This document shows, piece after piece, positions 34,867-46,970 of a stretch of DNA of 64,000 nt. The notes under the pieces are model-generated. The model searched no databases. It saw nothing but the letters and a program-made list of their open reading frames with translations, and was not told where the DNA came from. The position numbers and the translations under genes were made by a program. Source of the DNA: Allium sativum (taxonomy: Eukaryota > Streptophyta > Magnoliopsida > Asparagales > Amaryllidaceae); NCBI GenBank assembly GCA_030737875.1, contig CM060910.1, positions 620,013,303 through 620,077,302 of the forward strand, given 5' to 3'. Position 1 is the first letter of the stretch; the number at the start of each line of letters is the position of its first letter.

Positions 34867-36841
34867 AGGAGTGAAATAGGCAAAATGACTAATTAAAGAA
34901 TAAATGGGCGAAACTGAATTCAAACGTTTAGATAGTGTTGAATTGAATTGAAAACAGGTGAACAGGTGTTAGACAGGTATGGGATGAAGTATATGAAGAT
35001 TTTAATTTATGTGCCCAACAAAAAGGTACATGTTTAAATTCATATATGAGGTTTTATGCGCCGTATCGGCTAGCCGCTTGGCTTTTTCTTTTTCTTTTTG
35101 AGATAAGAAGGACCGGGGAAGCTATTTGAAATTTCCCGATGCTCCCGGTGCAGGGGAGGTTATGGCGAATTTTTCCGGGAATTTAAGGAGTTAGAATATT
35201 TTTAAGATATTTTGATAGTTAGAAATCATTGCATCGACGTATAAAATTCGATAGGTAAATGAATATAAAAATCGAATATTGGAAACAGAAAGAGAAATCT
35301 ATAAATTAGAAATAGAAAGCGAACTTTATACATGTTTTAAAAATGAATAATTGGATTGTATAGTGTGTTTATTCGAGGTAAGTGGTTTTGCCGTTTTGAA
35401 GTTGAGGATGTTTTCAGTTAAGGTCTGAGAGGTAATTTTACCCCAACTTGATTGATTTCATTTTTAATGGATAAATAGCAAGATCCAGTCTCGAAGAGAA
35501 GTGTTTGAAAAAGAGTTAGTTGAATAAAATAATTTGGGTTGTAACGATGTTTTACACAACATTCGTTTTAAACCCAAGTGATGGAATTTTGGAAATATAA
35601 CAAGTAAATATTTCCTGAGTATAATTAAAATAGTCGGGATAGAGATAAGTGATTGGAATTGTTTCCAATTGCAAATAGAGATATTTTCTAATATATAGAA
35701 AATAAAAGAAGTTGATATTGGGAAATGCTTTCCAAATAGCGTAAAAGGCCAATATGGTTATTGAAAATATTTGGTTAACAAATATTGATAAGGAAATGGA
35801 GAAGAGATTTAATTAATGAAATATTAATTAAAGAGCCCAGTGATTTGTTTGATATGTTTGGATGAACACTTGTTTTTATTCGATAGTTAAATCACAGACT
35901 ATCGAAGTTTTTGACCATCGTTGTCAATATGGAGAGACCGGTTGGATTATTATCCGAAGAACCACTCCGTATCGGCATAAGCGTTGCGAACCAAGTATGC
36001 TGAATATATTGAAGACGGAGTAAAGTGCAAGGACTCTTTCTATTAAATAGAAATAGTGCCTTCGGTTTCGTTCAATCCCAGAACGAACGTAAATGGACGA
36101 ATGTCTGACAGAGTATTTCCAATGATCAAATGGGCTGGTCTGTATAAATATATATGGTTGCAACGGATTTATTCCCTTAGCATAACATCCAGAATATTTG
36201 TGCAAACTCAACTAGTGATTAACGGATCTGACAATGTGGCATTCAAAGTGATTGTGCTATCAATGAATGGTAAGTATTCGTAGCCTCAGGCCTCAACAAC
36301 TGGGAAAGGACAAAAATCGGGCAGGCAGCATGGCTAAGTGGGTCGCTCCCATTAGGATGTATAATCACCTATCTAGAGGTTCATTTAATTTCTTATTCTA
36401 TTCGATGCTGTCCCAGTCGGGAGGCGGTTGCTGATCCCAACCGTTGGTGATATACATTCGATACACTCAAGCGAAATGAGTGGTCGGTCATGTGTGGGTC
36501 GGGTTACAAGATGTTCTTGTTGAACCCAGTGTATTCCTCTCTAGAGATACACTAGCGGAAGGTGGTTCCATACCTTGTCATGTTGGAAATCCAATCTCCA
36601 ATAAGCGCGATGCGGTTTTGATTTTATACTATATGTGTGGAGCGTGAGATGCAAGCGTTCTGCTATTTGGTTATTTACTTGTTGTAAACATTATTATAAT
36701 ATCACTGGATTTTCGTATCAAAGTGTTTTGGGTTATAGTAAGGTAAAAACCGTCCATGTTTATGTGTGGGCTGGTCTTACTATTAGCTTTTCTTTTGAAG
36801 GGATTTTAAAGGTTAAACCAATGATTTGAGTTTACTCACAC

Positions 36842-36855
36842 CAGTCCCATGACTG
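36842..36855 (+). other. conserved LTR hairpin CAGTC-N4-GACTG
   Basis: CAGTC (36842-36846), CCAT, GACTG (36851-36855). Repeated at 44243-44256 in the 3' LTR. Confidence 0.6.
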
Positions 36856-37307
36856 ACCCAGAGTTTATTTTGTTTTGTTTTCCCTAAACTCTTGGGTGCC
36901 CAAATTTGTACGGGCAGTCAAGTAGTCGGGATTTCACAGATTCAATTGGAGGAGCTGGAAGCAGGAGGCTTCACCAGTTAGCTGTAGATTATCGAATTTC
37001 CGCTGTGTACTATGTTGTATCTGGAAACAGGTGTTTATAACTGTTCCAGAAATGACTGTTGTGCTCTGATGATGGTATGTATATAAAGTTACTGATTTGT
37101 ATTTCAAAAGTTATGTTATATAATATATTTTATTCGTTCCGCTGTGAGTTTGTGATCTTCGTTTTTCTTCTATTCTAATATTTCTTTCTTTCTATTTCTC
37201 ATCCTCTAACTTCTTTCTAAAAATGATTCGTATTTCTGTGCAATTTGGGTTGGACGTGTGGTGTTTTTAGTCAACTCAGATAGCACGGATTTGCGGGTCG
37301 TTACAGT

Positions 37308-37319
37308 TGGTATCAGAGC
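37308..37319 (+). promoter_or_regulatory. primer-binding site, tRNA-Met
   Basis: Exact TGGTATCAGAGC two bases after the 5' LTR. Confidence 0.95.
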
Positions 37320-38386
37320 TTAGGTTGAGCGAACACCTAGGCTTTGTGGGATGTGCTCATTAGAGATAGGGTCAGTAGTACCCTAGAATGAGTTGATTGT
37401 ATGTATATACGAGAGAGCGTATTTGTAAGTTGATATAAAAGAATTGTTTTATATTGTGTTGGCATGTCTGTTGAGTTATTTATGAATTCTGGTCGAATCG
37501 TGGGACGCCACGACGTCGATAAGGGTTTATAAACACTTAAATAGAGGATTCAACATAATATTGTTTTAAAATGGGTAAATGATATAATTTTATCCAAAAT
37601 TATATTTTGATAAAAAGCGAATAATTTTCTGAAATTATTGGATGTGTTAGATGTTAATATTATAATCAAATGAGACTATAAGAAAATTAAATGGCTATAT
37701 ATAACCAAAAAGAATCTGTATATGAATGAAATTTACAAATGTGATGAATTAAAATTGAATTCTGAACCAAAATTTGGAATTTAAATCCTTGGGGGTTTGA
37801 AAATATTTTCTGAAGTATATGAAAATAATATAGCTCTGTTTTGAAAGGAGTTTTGAATCAAAATCATTTTTAGATGGAATTTGAAAGTGATTAAGCACTG
37901 AACTCACTTCAGTGGCTGGAAAATAATTCTGATGAGGACTGCAGCTTCATCAGTGTTCATTTTCGAGTTTCTAAGTGATGAATTGCTACCTTAGAAAAGT
38001 TTTTGATGAAAATTTGTTTGAAAAAAAAAAACAAATTTAGTTTGAAAATTCAAATATTTTGAATTTGAAAAGATTATAAAAATATGTATATATTTAAGTG
38101 ATTTCCAAAGGATTTGAAATGAAAATCCTAGGATTTGGATTCTAGAATTGGAATTTAACTTAAGCTAGTTAAATGGATTGAAGTGAATCAATCGACTAGA
38201 ATCAATTTGAATACGTTTATAGGAATGTAGATTGGATATAAATGGATTGATCATAGATCATTCTAATTGAATGAAGGAAGACCAAAAGTTTTGGTGGAAT
38301 TAAGTTTGTTGAAATATAAGGAGTTGAGTTTCAACATAAGTGAGATTTTGAAAGTAATGGATTTGTACCATTTTTCCTACCTAAGC
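37320..38386 (+). other. internal region of element D without gag-pol
   Basis: The leader (to about 37450) resembles that of the gypsy element at 22561-22640, sharing a GTATATA block and GCGTATTTGT. An ATG at 37464 starts a 22-codon frame with a GRIVGR motif that may be the last trace of gag, whose counterpart begins MSRYVRGTGRG. The rest is AT-rich and noncoding. Confidence 0.75.
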
Positions 38387-38422
38387 AATTTCGAGGACGA
38401 AATTATTTTAAGGGGGAAAGAA
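38387..38422 (+). promoter_or_regulatory. polypurine tract with adjacent hairpin
   Basis: PPT AAGGGGGAAAGAA (38410-38422) abuts the 3' LTR. Arms AATTTCG (38387-38393) and CGAAATT (38398-38404), loop AGGA. Confidence 0.85.
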
Positions 38423-41400
38423 TGTAACGACCCAGATTTTTGATCGAATTATTTTGAATATTTAATATTATTTTAGATATTGAGCTGATAATATAAATCG
38501 ATTTTTATATTGAATTATCGATATAATTATCGAAATACGAGGATCTTAAATAATTAAATTCGAAGATAAAACTGAATCGAAATGGTTCAGATGATCAATA
38601 TATATTCTGTTTGAATATAAACGATGATAATAGTAATTTATTGTTGAAGAACTTATTTGTTTTTGAATTTAAATTATTTTATTGATTTGATATGGTTATT
38701 TTAAATATACGTTCAAAATAAATTTTAGAAAATGTTCTGTTGAGTTCAGTATAACGCTATAACATTGGAACGACGGTCGATACGCTAAAGTAGCGGTTCA
38801 TGGTTTAAATTAATGAACCCCGAGATATTTGATTGTGGATAGGATCAAAATCAAATTAGTATCCATTTAAAAAGAAATAAAAATCTCTTTAAATCGAATC
38901 GCATTAAATAAAAATCAAATCAAATTAAAGTTGTTTGTACGTTGGTAGACAACCATTTATAATCATCAGTACGACTGTCCCTTTCTCCTTCCTTTATAAA
39001 TCGCGATGCCCCTCTCTCTTTTCAATTCATTCTTCTGAAAAGGGAAAAGAAAACCAAGCCGTCCTATTCTAATCCATTTCAAACAAAGATAAAAATCAAA
39101 TGAAAATCGGATTTCTCCTTTTAAGCCATCTTCGATCCTTTGAAATCATTCAACCCAAATCGAGTTCATACTTAGATCGATACTCCTTTTATTCTTCAAA
39201 TCGACGGTTCGAGCAAATGGGTTCGAAGGCTCTGGGAAGCGCTCGCGTTTGCAGGAGAGGACGGAAGTGTTGTCGTGGGTACTGAGTGGTTAAAGGTGTT
39301 GCTGGAAGTCGCGATTTAAGTGGAGGAGAGGGTGGTGGGATTATCGATGCATTGAAAAGCGGTATGAGTCGGAAACTGGAGGTGAGATGCAAGACATTCA
39401 AGGCATCGATTTGGGGGGGGGACTTCGAAGTGCGATCCAGTTTCATAATTCATTTCTCAGCACGACATAGGGTATGGATTACAATACGAAATAGATGAGG
39501 TCGATCTGCGGGTTTAAGTAGCGATGTCTGATGGTTGTACTTGCGAGATTGGAGTACTCTATATTGTGTTGAACTGGAATTTGATTTCTTGATGGTGACA
39601 GTGGTTTGAGGAGCAGGGTATGGTATTGTTTAAGGTTCAGGAAAGAGGGTATGGCTATGGATTTTGAATGCTCAAGGGCCGCGAGCTTCTAACCAGTGGG
39701 AAAGAAGATTTGTGGCTAAACTTCTGATTAAATAGGTAACTAATTTTAAGTGGAATTTTGCCATATTAATTTAAAATCAGAAATTATAAATTGTGTAACA
39801 TTTTCATAGAAAATCGGATTCAGATGAAACCAAGTACATTTGATTCGTTGCGATATAGGTAGAACGGACTTAGGAGCATTTGGAGCTAGTCGAGATTTTT
39901 AGAAAATTGCAAACGTGTTCGAAGTTCAACAAAACCGGAACATAAAGCAACGACTAAGATCACGGTGAGTAAATCTCACTCACCTTTTATTTATAATTTT
40001 TTTTATTCGTTAAAAATAATTGTTTGTTGCTTGTGTGAATGTTTTCTGGTTGTTTTATATATATTAGTTATTTAGGCTATTATATATATATTGGGTTGAT
40101 TGATTGGTTGGATTCCCGCAGTCTCATTAGCGAATGCCCGCAGTTTCATAGCGGATGATTACCCTATACGCCCCACGCTATGATTAGTGGATGACCTTCT
40201 ATACCGCGATATTCTGCCATGAAGCAGAATGGGTATTATTTATGTGCTAACATCTGTGGATGCAGGAAAACAGGTTGGAGGGATCCAACTGGATTCCTAA
40301 AAAATATATTATCTGTTTGTTGTTTGCTGATTTCATGTATTCATATATGATGTGTTAAAAATAAAATGATTGAAAATTGGGTGATTTGATTGTTTTAAAT
40401 ATCACTGGGCTAAGTGTTAATTTATTTAAAATATCGTGGAAGGATATTTGAGATTTAAAAGGGAAAATTCTATTTTTAAATAGAATTTGAATTTTTAATG
40501 GAATAAAAATATAAACTTGTTTTTGAAAAAATAAAACAAGTAGTTCCTTTATAACGAAGTTTATAAATAGTTCTTTTATAACGAAGTTTATAAATAGTTC
40601 TTTTATAACGAAGTTATAAATGAAGTGAAAAGAATTATCATTTGATAATTCAGAAATAGAAATACAAGTGTGAAATTGGAATGGGAAATCTATCTTCAAA
40701 AGGAAAATAGAGATATTGATCTCAAAAAGGAATTGAAGTCGAGACTTGTTTAAAGAAATTGAATAAAGAAAATCCAAATGGAGTTAACTATAGAGACATG
40801 AAAATAGAATTCAATGAAGTTAACTATAGAGATTTGAAAATATGATTCAAATGGAATTTAAATATAGAGTTTGAATAAGAGGATTCGAATAGAATTTAAA
40901 TAAGGGAATTCGAAGTAACATTTGAATATAGATTTTGAATATAGAATTCAAATAGAAAATCCAAAGTGGATTTGAATATAGAACTTTTAAATTGGAGTTT
41001 GAATATAGAGAATTTGAAATAGAATTCCCAAATAGAAATTTGAAATAGATTTTCAAAATAGAATTTCCAAAAGAGAATTTGAAATAGACTTTGAAAATAG
41101 AATTTCAAAAATAGAATTGCAATGAAATTTGAATTCAAATATAATTGAAAGAGAATTTGACTATAGAAATTCAAAAGGAATTTAAATATAGGATTTGAAT
41201 TCAAAGGAATTTAAATATGGGATTTGAATTCAAAGGAATTGAAATAGATTTGAGGTCAAAGGAATTGAAATAGAATTTGAATTCAAAGGAAGTCAAATAG
41301 ATTTGAATAAAGAAAGTTCATATGAAATTTGAATATAGAATTTGGAATAAGAGAATCCAAATGGAATTTGACTAAGAGAATTTAAATAGAATTAGAATAA

Positions 41401-44400
41401 GAGATTTGAATATATAGAAATTTTGAATATAGAAATGCGAATGGCATTTGAATATAGAATTCAAATAGAGTTGAAATGAATTTTAAATTTAGAATTCAAA
41501 TAGAAATTTAAATTGGAGTTTGAATATTTAAAATTTAGAATAAAAAATGAAAATAGTAATTGAATATAGAAAATCGAAAATATTATTTGGAATTGAAAAG
41601 GAAAATAGATTTGATATATATTAAAAATATATATCAAAAATAGAGTTGAATTTATTTTAAAAACAAAGTTTTAAAAGTGTGTGTATATATATATATATAT
41701 ACAACGAACTCGCCGCGGAGCGATAGTTCGTAAATTGGCGATTCGAACTTCAATTGAATATACAGAACTCAATCGAAGTCGGAATTCTTTGAAACAAGAA
41801 ACGTCAGGACTGATTTGATAATAGTTTTCTAGTGGAGGAGAAAAATCTGGATTTTGTCGAATAGATTTTGAGATATGTCAAAATCAAATTTTTAAAAGTG
41901 CAACGCCAGAAACCATTAAAAACCATAATGGATTTTATATAATAAATACAGGGACTTTTTTTAAGCAAATAAAATCCGCATTTTTATTTAGAAAAGCGCG
42001 GGTTTGAGAGGTGAAATATATCTGAACTCAAATGGAGTAATGAGTTGATTTCTGAAACAAAAATCAGATTTTTGATTATTGAATAGAATTAACTAATTTG
42101 AACGGAAATTAGTTAAATGAGATTTTGAATGGATATTGAGCTTTAAATAAGAAAATTCGATTTGAAATTTATATTCGAAATAAAAAAGAGAACTAGAATT
42201 GAAATTGAAATTCAATTTGGTTATGAACGAGTTAAATATTTTGTTTGAACATGTTATGTTCAAACAAAGGAGTGAAATAGGCAAAATGACTAATTAAAGA
42301 ATAAATGGGCGAAACTGAATTCAAACGATTAGATAGTGTTGAATTGAATTGAAAACAGGTGAACAAGTGTTAGACAGGTATGAGATGAAGTATATGAAGA
42401 TTTTAATTTATGTGCCCAACAAAAAGGTACATGTTTAAATTCATATATGAGGTTTTATGCGCCGTATCGGCTAGCCGCTTGGCTTTTTCTTTTTCTTTTT
42501 GAGATAAGAAGGATCGGGGAAGCTATTTGAAATTTCCCGATGCTTCCGGTGCAGGGGAGGTTATGGCGAATTTTTCCGGGAATTTAAGGAGTTATAATAT
42601 TTTTAAGATATTTTGATAGTTAGAAATCATTGCATCGACGTATAAAATTCGATAGGTAAATGAATATAAAAATCGAATATTGGAAACAGAAAGAGAAATC
42701 TATAAATTAGAAATAGAAAGCGAACTTTATACATGTTTTAAAAATGAATAATTGGATTGTATAGTGTGTTTATTCGAGGTAAGTGGTTTTGCCGTTTTGA
42801 AGTTGAGGATGTTTTCAGTTAAGGTCTGAGAGGTAATTTTACTCCAACTTGATTGATTTCATTTTTAATGGATAAATAGCAAGATCCAGTCTCGAAGAGA
42901 AGTGTTTGAAAAAGAGTTAGTTGAATAAAATAATTTGGGTTGTAACGATGTTTTACACAACATTCGTTTTAAACCCAAGTGATGGAATTTTGGAAATATA
43001 ACAAGTAAATATTTCCTGAGTATAATTAAAATAGTCGGGATAGAGATAAGTGATTGGAATTGTTTCCAATTGCAAATAGGGATATTTTCTAATATATAGA
43101 AAATAAAAGAAGTTGATATTGGGAAATGCTTTCCAAATAGCGTAAAAGGCCAATATGGTTATTGAAAATATTTGGTTAACAAATATTGATAAGGAAATGG
43201 AGAAGAGATTTAATTAATGAAATATTAATTAAAGAGCCCAGTGATTTGTTTGATATGTTTGGATGAACACTTGTTTTTATTCGATAGTTAAATCACAGAC
43301 TATCGAAGTTTTTGACCATCGTTGTCAATATGGAGAGACCGGTTGGATTATTATCCGAAGAACCACTCCGTATCGGCATAAGCGTTGCGAACCAAGTATG
43401 CTGAATATATTGAAGACGGAGTAAAGTGCAAGGACTCTTTCTATTAAATAGAAATAGTGCCTTCGGTTTCGTTCAATCCCAGAACGAACGTAAATGGACG
43501 AATGTCTGACAGAGTATTTCCAATGATCAAATGGGCTGGTCTGTATAAATATATATGGTTGCAACGGATTTATTCCCTTAGCATAACATCCAGAATATTT
43601 GTGCAAACTCAACTAGTGATTAACGGATCTGACAATGTGGCATTCAAAGTGATTGTGCTATCAATGAATGGTAAGTATTCGTAGCCTCAGGCCTCAACAA
43701 CCGGGAAAGGACAAAAATCGGGCAGGCAGCATGGCTAAGTGGGTCGCTCCCATTAGGATGTATAATCACCTATCTAGAGGTTCATTTAATTTCTTATTCT
43801 ATTTGATGCTGTCCCAGTCGGGAGGCGGTTGCTGATCCCAACCGTTGGTGATATACATTCGATACACTCAAGCGAAATGAGTGGTCGGTCATGTGTGGGC
43901 CGGGTTATAAGATGTTCTTATTGAACCCAGTGTATTCCTCTCTAGAGATACACTAGCGGAAGGTGGTTCCATACCTTGTCATGTTGGAAATCCAATCTCC
44001 AATAAGCGCCATGCGGTTTTGATTTTATACTATATATGTGGAGCGTGAGATGCAAGCGTTCTGCTATTTGGTTATTTACTTGTTGTAAACACTATTATAA
44101 TATCACTGGATTTTCGTATCAAAGTGTTTTGGGTTATAGTAAGGCCAAAACCGTCCATGTTTATGTGTGGGCTGGTCTTACTATTAGCTTTTCTTTTGAA
44201 AGGATTTTAAAGGTTAAACCAATGATTTGAGTTTACTCACACCAGTCCCATGACTGACCCAGAGTTTATTTTGTTTTGTTTTCCCTAAACTCTTGGGTGC
44301 CCAAATTTGTACGGGCAGTCAAGTAGTCGGGATTTCACAGATTCAATTGGAGGAGCTGGAAGCAGGAGGCTTCACCAGTTAGCTGTAGATTATCGTATTT

Positions 44401-44706
44401 CCGCTGTGTACTATGTTGTATCTGGAAACAGGTGTTTATAACTGTTCCAGAAATGATTGTTGTGCTCTGATGATGGTATGTATATAAAGTTACTGATTTG
44501 TATTTCAAAAGTTATGTTATACAATATATTTTATTCGTTCCGCTGTGAGTTTGTGATCTTCGTTTTTCTTCTATTCTAATATTTCTTTCTTTCTATTTCT
44601 CATCCTCTAACTTCTTTCTAAAAATGATTCGTATTTCTGTGCAATTTGGATTGGACGTGTGGTGTTTTTAGTCAACTCAGATAGCACGGATTTGCGGGTC
44701 GTTACA
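38423..44706 (+). repeat. 3' LTR of element D (6284 bp)
   Basis: Collinear with the 5' LTR, TGTAACGACCC to GGGTCGTTACA. Differences include one extra 27-bp unit (40577-40603), TA/TG run length at 41680-41701, and scattered substitutions. Confidence 0.95.
40550..40603 (+). repeat. 27-bp tandem repeat, two full units
   Basis: Units 40550-40576 and 40577-40603 are identical; compare a single unit at 33176-33202. Confidence 0.85.
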
Positions 44707-44711
44707 ATGAC
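44707..44711 (+). repeat. target-site duplication ATGAC, right copy
   Basis: Identical to 31040-31044. Confidence 0.95.
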
Positions 44712-44886
44712 AAGGGCAAAAAGTGGAATATTCAAGCTAAAGATTTACACTGCTACTATCAATCAAGATGAACCAGTGGACTATAATCAAGCTGCCAAAG
44801 ACAAAAATTGGAGAACTGCAATGAAAGAGGAATATGATGCTCTCATAAAAAACAATACATATGGGGACTTTCTCATATGGGGGAGC
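44707..44886 (+). pseudogene. Ty1/copia RT, N-terminal piece
   Basis: Starts MTRAKSGIFKLK, the canonical copia motif split by element D, and continues WRTAMKEEYDALIKNNTY, the N-terminal part of the RT domain. It is then cut by a MITE flanked by an 8-bp duplication. Confidence 0.92.
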
Positions 44887-45337
44887 ATTCTGTTGGTTCA
44901 GTTTGTTTGGAGCTAAAAAAACTGAAACCGAACTGAAACCGAATTTTTTTCAAATCGAACCGAACCAAATTTATTTCAGTTTACTCGATCGGTAACCGAT
45001 TTAGCCGAACTTGAAGAATGTACTATTTTTCAAATAATGAATTCACTCAAAATAAAAAATAAATTCATGTTTGGAGAAAATTTACATAGTAAATTTTATG
45101 TTTATGATAAGATTTGATCTATTTGCAACAAATGTCTTTGTATTATATGGCTAAACTAATTATATAAAATAGTACAATATTGTAAAATTAGATAATAAAT
45201 TAAAAGTTTGGTTAATTAGGTTAAACCAATAACCAAAAAAATAATATTTTCAAACTGAATTCAAACCGATTTAGTTTAAAAACCGAACCGATCCGACCGA
45301 AATGAACCGGTTTGAACTGAATATTTCTCACCCCTAG
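44887..45337. mobile_element. 451-bp hAT-like MITE in the copia RT
   Basis: Flanked by TTTCTCAT (44879-44886) and TTGCTCAT (45338-45345), an 8-bp duplication with one mismatch. The ends ATGGGGGAGCATT and (reverse) CTAGGGGTGAGAA are diverged inverted repeats, and both ends carry subterminal GGTT/AACC-rich blocks of the AACCGAACCGA kind common in plant hAT MITEs. AT-rich, noncoding interior. Removing it rejoins the RT frame near LVAHPP. Confidence 0.75.
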
Positions 45338-46790
45338 TTGCTCATCCACCATGTGAGAACATAGCGGGATGCAAATGGATATACAGACTAAAGAGAAATC
45401 CAGATGGACCTATAACTTGATTTAAAGCAAGGCTAGTAGCCAAAGGCTTCACACAAGAATATGGATTTGATTTTAGTGACACTTTCTCTCCTGTTGTAAA
45501 GCCTTATACTAGCAAACTTTTATTTACTATTGCTTTAAATAATAACCAGAAAATTAAACAACTTGATGTGAATAATGCTTTTTTGAACGGTGATCTACAG
45601 GAAGACATATATATGCAACATCCACAGGGTTTCATTCAAAATTCAAATCAGGTTTGCAAATTGAAGAAGGATATTTATAGTCTCAAGCAGGCACCCAAAG
45701 TGTGGTTCCAGAAATTGAAAGCCACTTTAAACTCAATGGGATACCACCCAATAAAGTTTGACTCATCTTTGTTCATTAAAAGTAATAACATATCTACTGT
45801 ATACATTCTGATATATGTTGATGACTTAATTATTTCAGGTAACAGTGAAGATGAAGTCAAAAATTTAACTGAGTTTCTACATTAGCAATTCTCTATTAAA
45901 GATCTGAGAGAAATCTCACACTTCTTGGGAATTAAAGTCACTAAGCAGTCGAATTCAGAGATGCATCTCTATCAAAAGACATATATTTCTGAACTACTAT
46001 TCAGAACTAACATGAGTGAAGCTAAACCATAGCCAACACCAATGATATCTAATCAACATTACCCTAAAAACAGGGGAGATGCCATTAATATTATAAAGCA
46101 GTATAGAAGTGTTGTAGGAGCATTACAATATGCTACTATAACACGACCTGATATTGCATTTAGTGTTAACAAAATTTCTCAATTTATGCAGAATCCCCTT
46201 GACGAGCATTGGAAAGCTATAAGTAGAATTCTCAAATATCTAAAGGGTACAAACAACTTTGGACTAACTTTGAAAGCAAGCAATCACCTAAACATCACTG
46301 GTTACAGCAACTCGGATTGGGCAGCAGATAGTGATGACAAAAGATTTGTAACTGGGTACTGCATATACATTGGAGATATTCTCATTTCTTGGTGTTCAAA
46401 CAAACAAATTACTATATCGAGATCAAGTACGGAGGTTGAATATCAAAGTGTTGCCAGCAGTACTGCTGAAATTCTATGGCTACAATCATTATTAAGAGAA
46501 TTGAACCTACTTATTGAGAAAAATCAAATTATATGGTGTGACAATCAAAGTGCCATATATGTGTCAGCAGATCCAGTTCAACATGCCAAGACAAAACACA
46601 TAGAAATTGATATCTATTTCATTCGAGAACAAGTGCAAAAAGGGAAGCTACCGGTCAACTATATACCAAGTTTTCACTAAAAAGCTGACATTTTTACTAA
46701 AGCTCTATCATCAAAAAACTTCATAAGGCTTAGAGATGAGTTAAATATTAAAGAAAGTATACGACCCAACTCATATCCTCATGAATGAAG
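45338..46790 (+). pseudogene. Ty1/copia RT and RNase H, decayed
   Basis: RT motifs GCKWIYRLKRNPDG, FKARLVAKGFTQEYG, LDVNNAFLNGDL and active site YVDD (45814-45825) are intact. Stops at about 45418, 45883 and 46030 break the frame. RNase H follows: YSNSDWAAD, SRSSTEVEYQSVA, WCDNQSAI and KTKHIEID, keeping the expected acidic residues. A stop at 46678 lies just before KADIFTKAL, the end of the polyprotein near 46790. RT copies the RNA and RNase H removes it. Confidence 0.93.
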
Positions 46791-46970
46791 ATTACTGTGA
46801 TGACTTCCTCATCAGTCTGCCTATTTTCTGCTGCATCTCTTTGGATGAGGCCCTTTTGATGTTCTCAAGCTTCGAATTTACCAGATTTGAGCATCGAAAT
46901 GATAATTTTCTCTGCGCCGCCATAGCAAACTAGGGTTTTGAAGAAAACTGAAATTTAAATTGAGAAGGGG

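Larger units (their letters stand above)
31045..37305 (+). repeat. 5' LTR of element D (6261 bp)
   Basis: Contains, in order, a TATA box (31617), a 61-codon ORF (31722-31907), a GTGAG hairpin (32589), a cytosine-poor AT/purine tract (about 33330-34260), the CGCCGCGGAGCG block (34309), a 12-bp hairpin (34840-34866) and a CAGTC hairpin (36842). No long ORF. Confidence 0.95.
31045..44706 (+). mobile_element. long-LTR element D: complete non-autonomous LTR element, 13,662 bp
   Basis: 5' LTR 31045-37305 (6261 bp), internal region 37306-38422 (1117 bp), 3' LTR 38423-44706 (6284 bp), flanked by the target duplication ATGAC. Ends TGTAACGACCC/GGGTCGTTACA, tRNA-Met primer site and polypurine tract are all present, but no gag or pol is. 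LTRs make up over 90% of its length. By eye the LTRs differ at about a dozen places in the first kilobase and less elsewhere, so insertion is fairly recent. It sits inside the copia RT frame. Mobilisation in trans by a gypsy element with similar ends is inferred. Confidence 0.96.

Noticed and set aside
37308..37319. tRNA gene
   Set aside because: The tRNA-like word is only the primer site complementary to tRNA-Met; no cloverleaf or B box was found in the window.
31045..44706. Large 7.4-kb tandem segmental duplication
   Set aside because: The repeats are flanked by a perfect 5-bp target duplication and separated by primer site and polypurine tract, so they are an LTR pair.
10085..46790. The gag at 10085 and the pol at 29935-46790 as one copia element
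   Set aside because: Gag style and multiple polypurine tracts point to a Sirevirus, while the integrase and RT resemble another copia lineage; the elements between do not show a matching target duplication.
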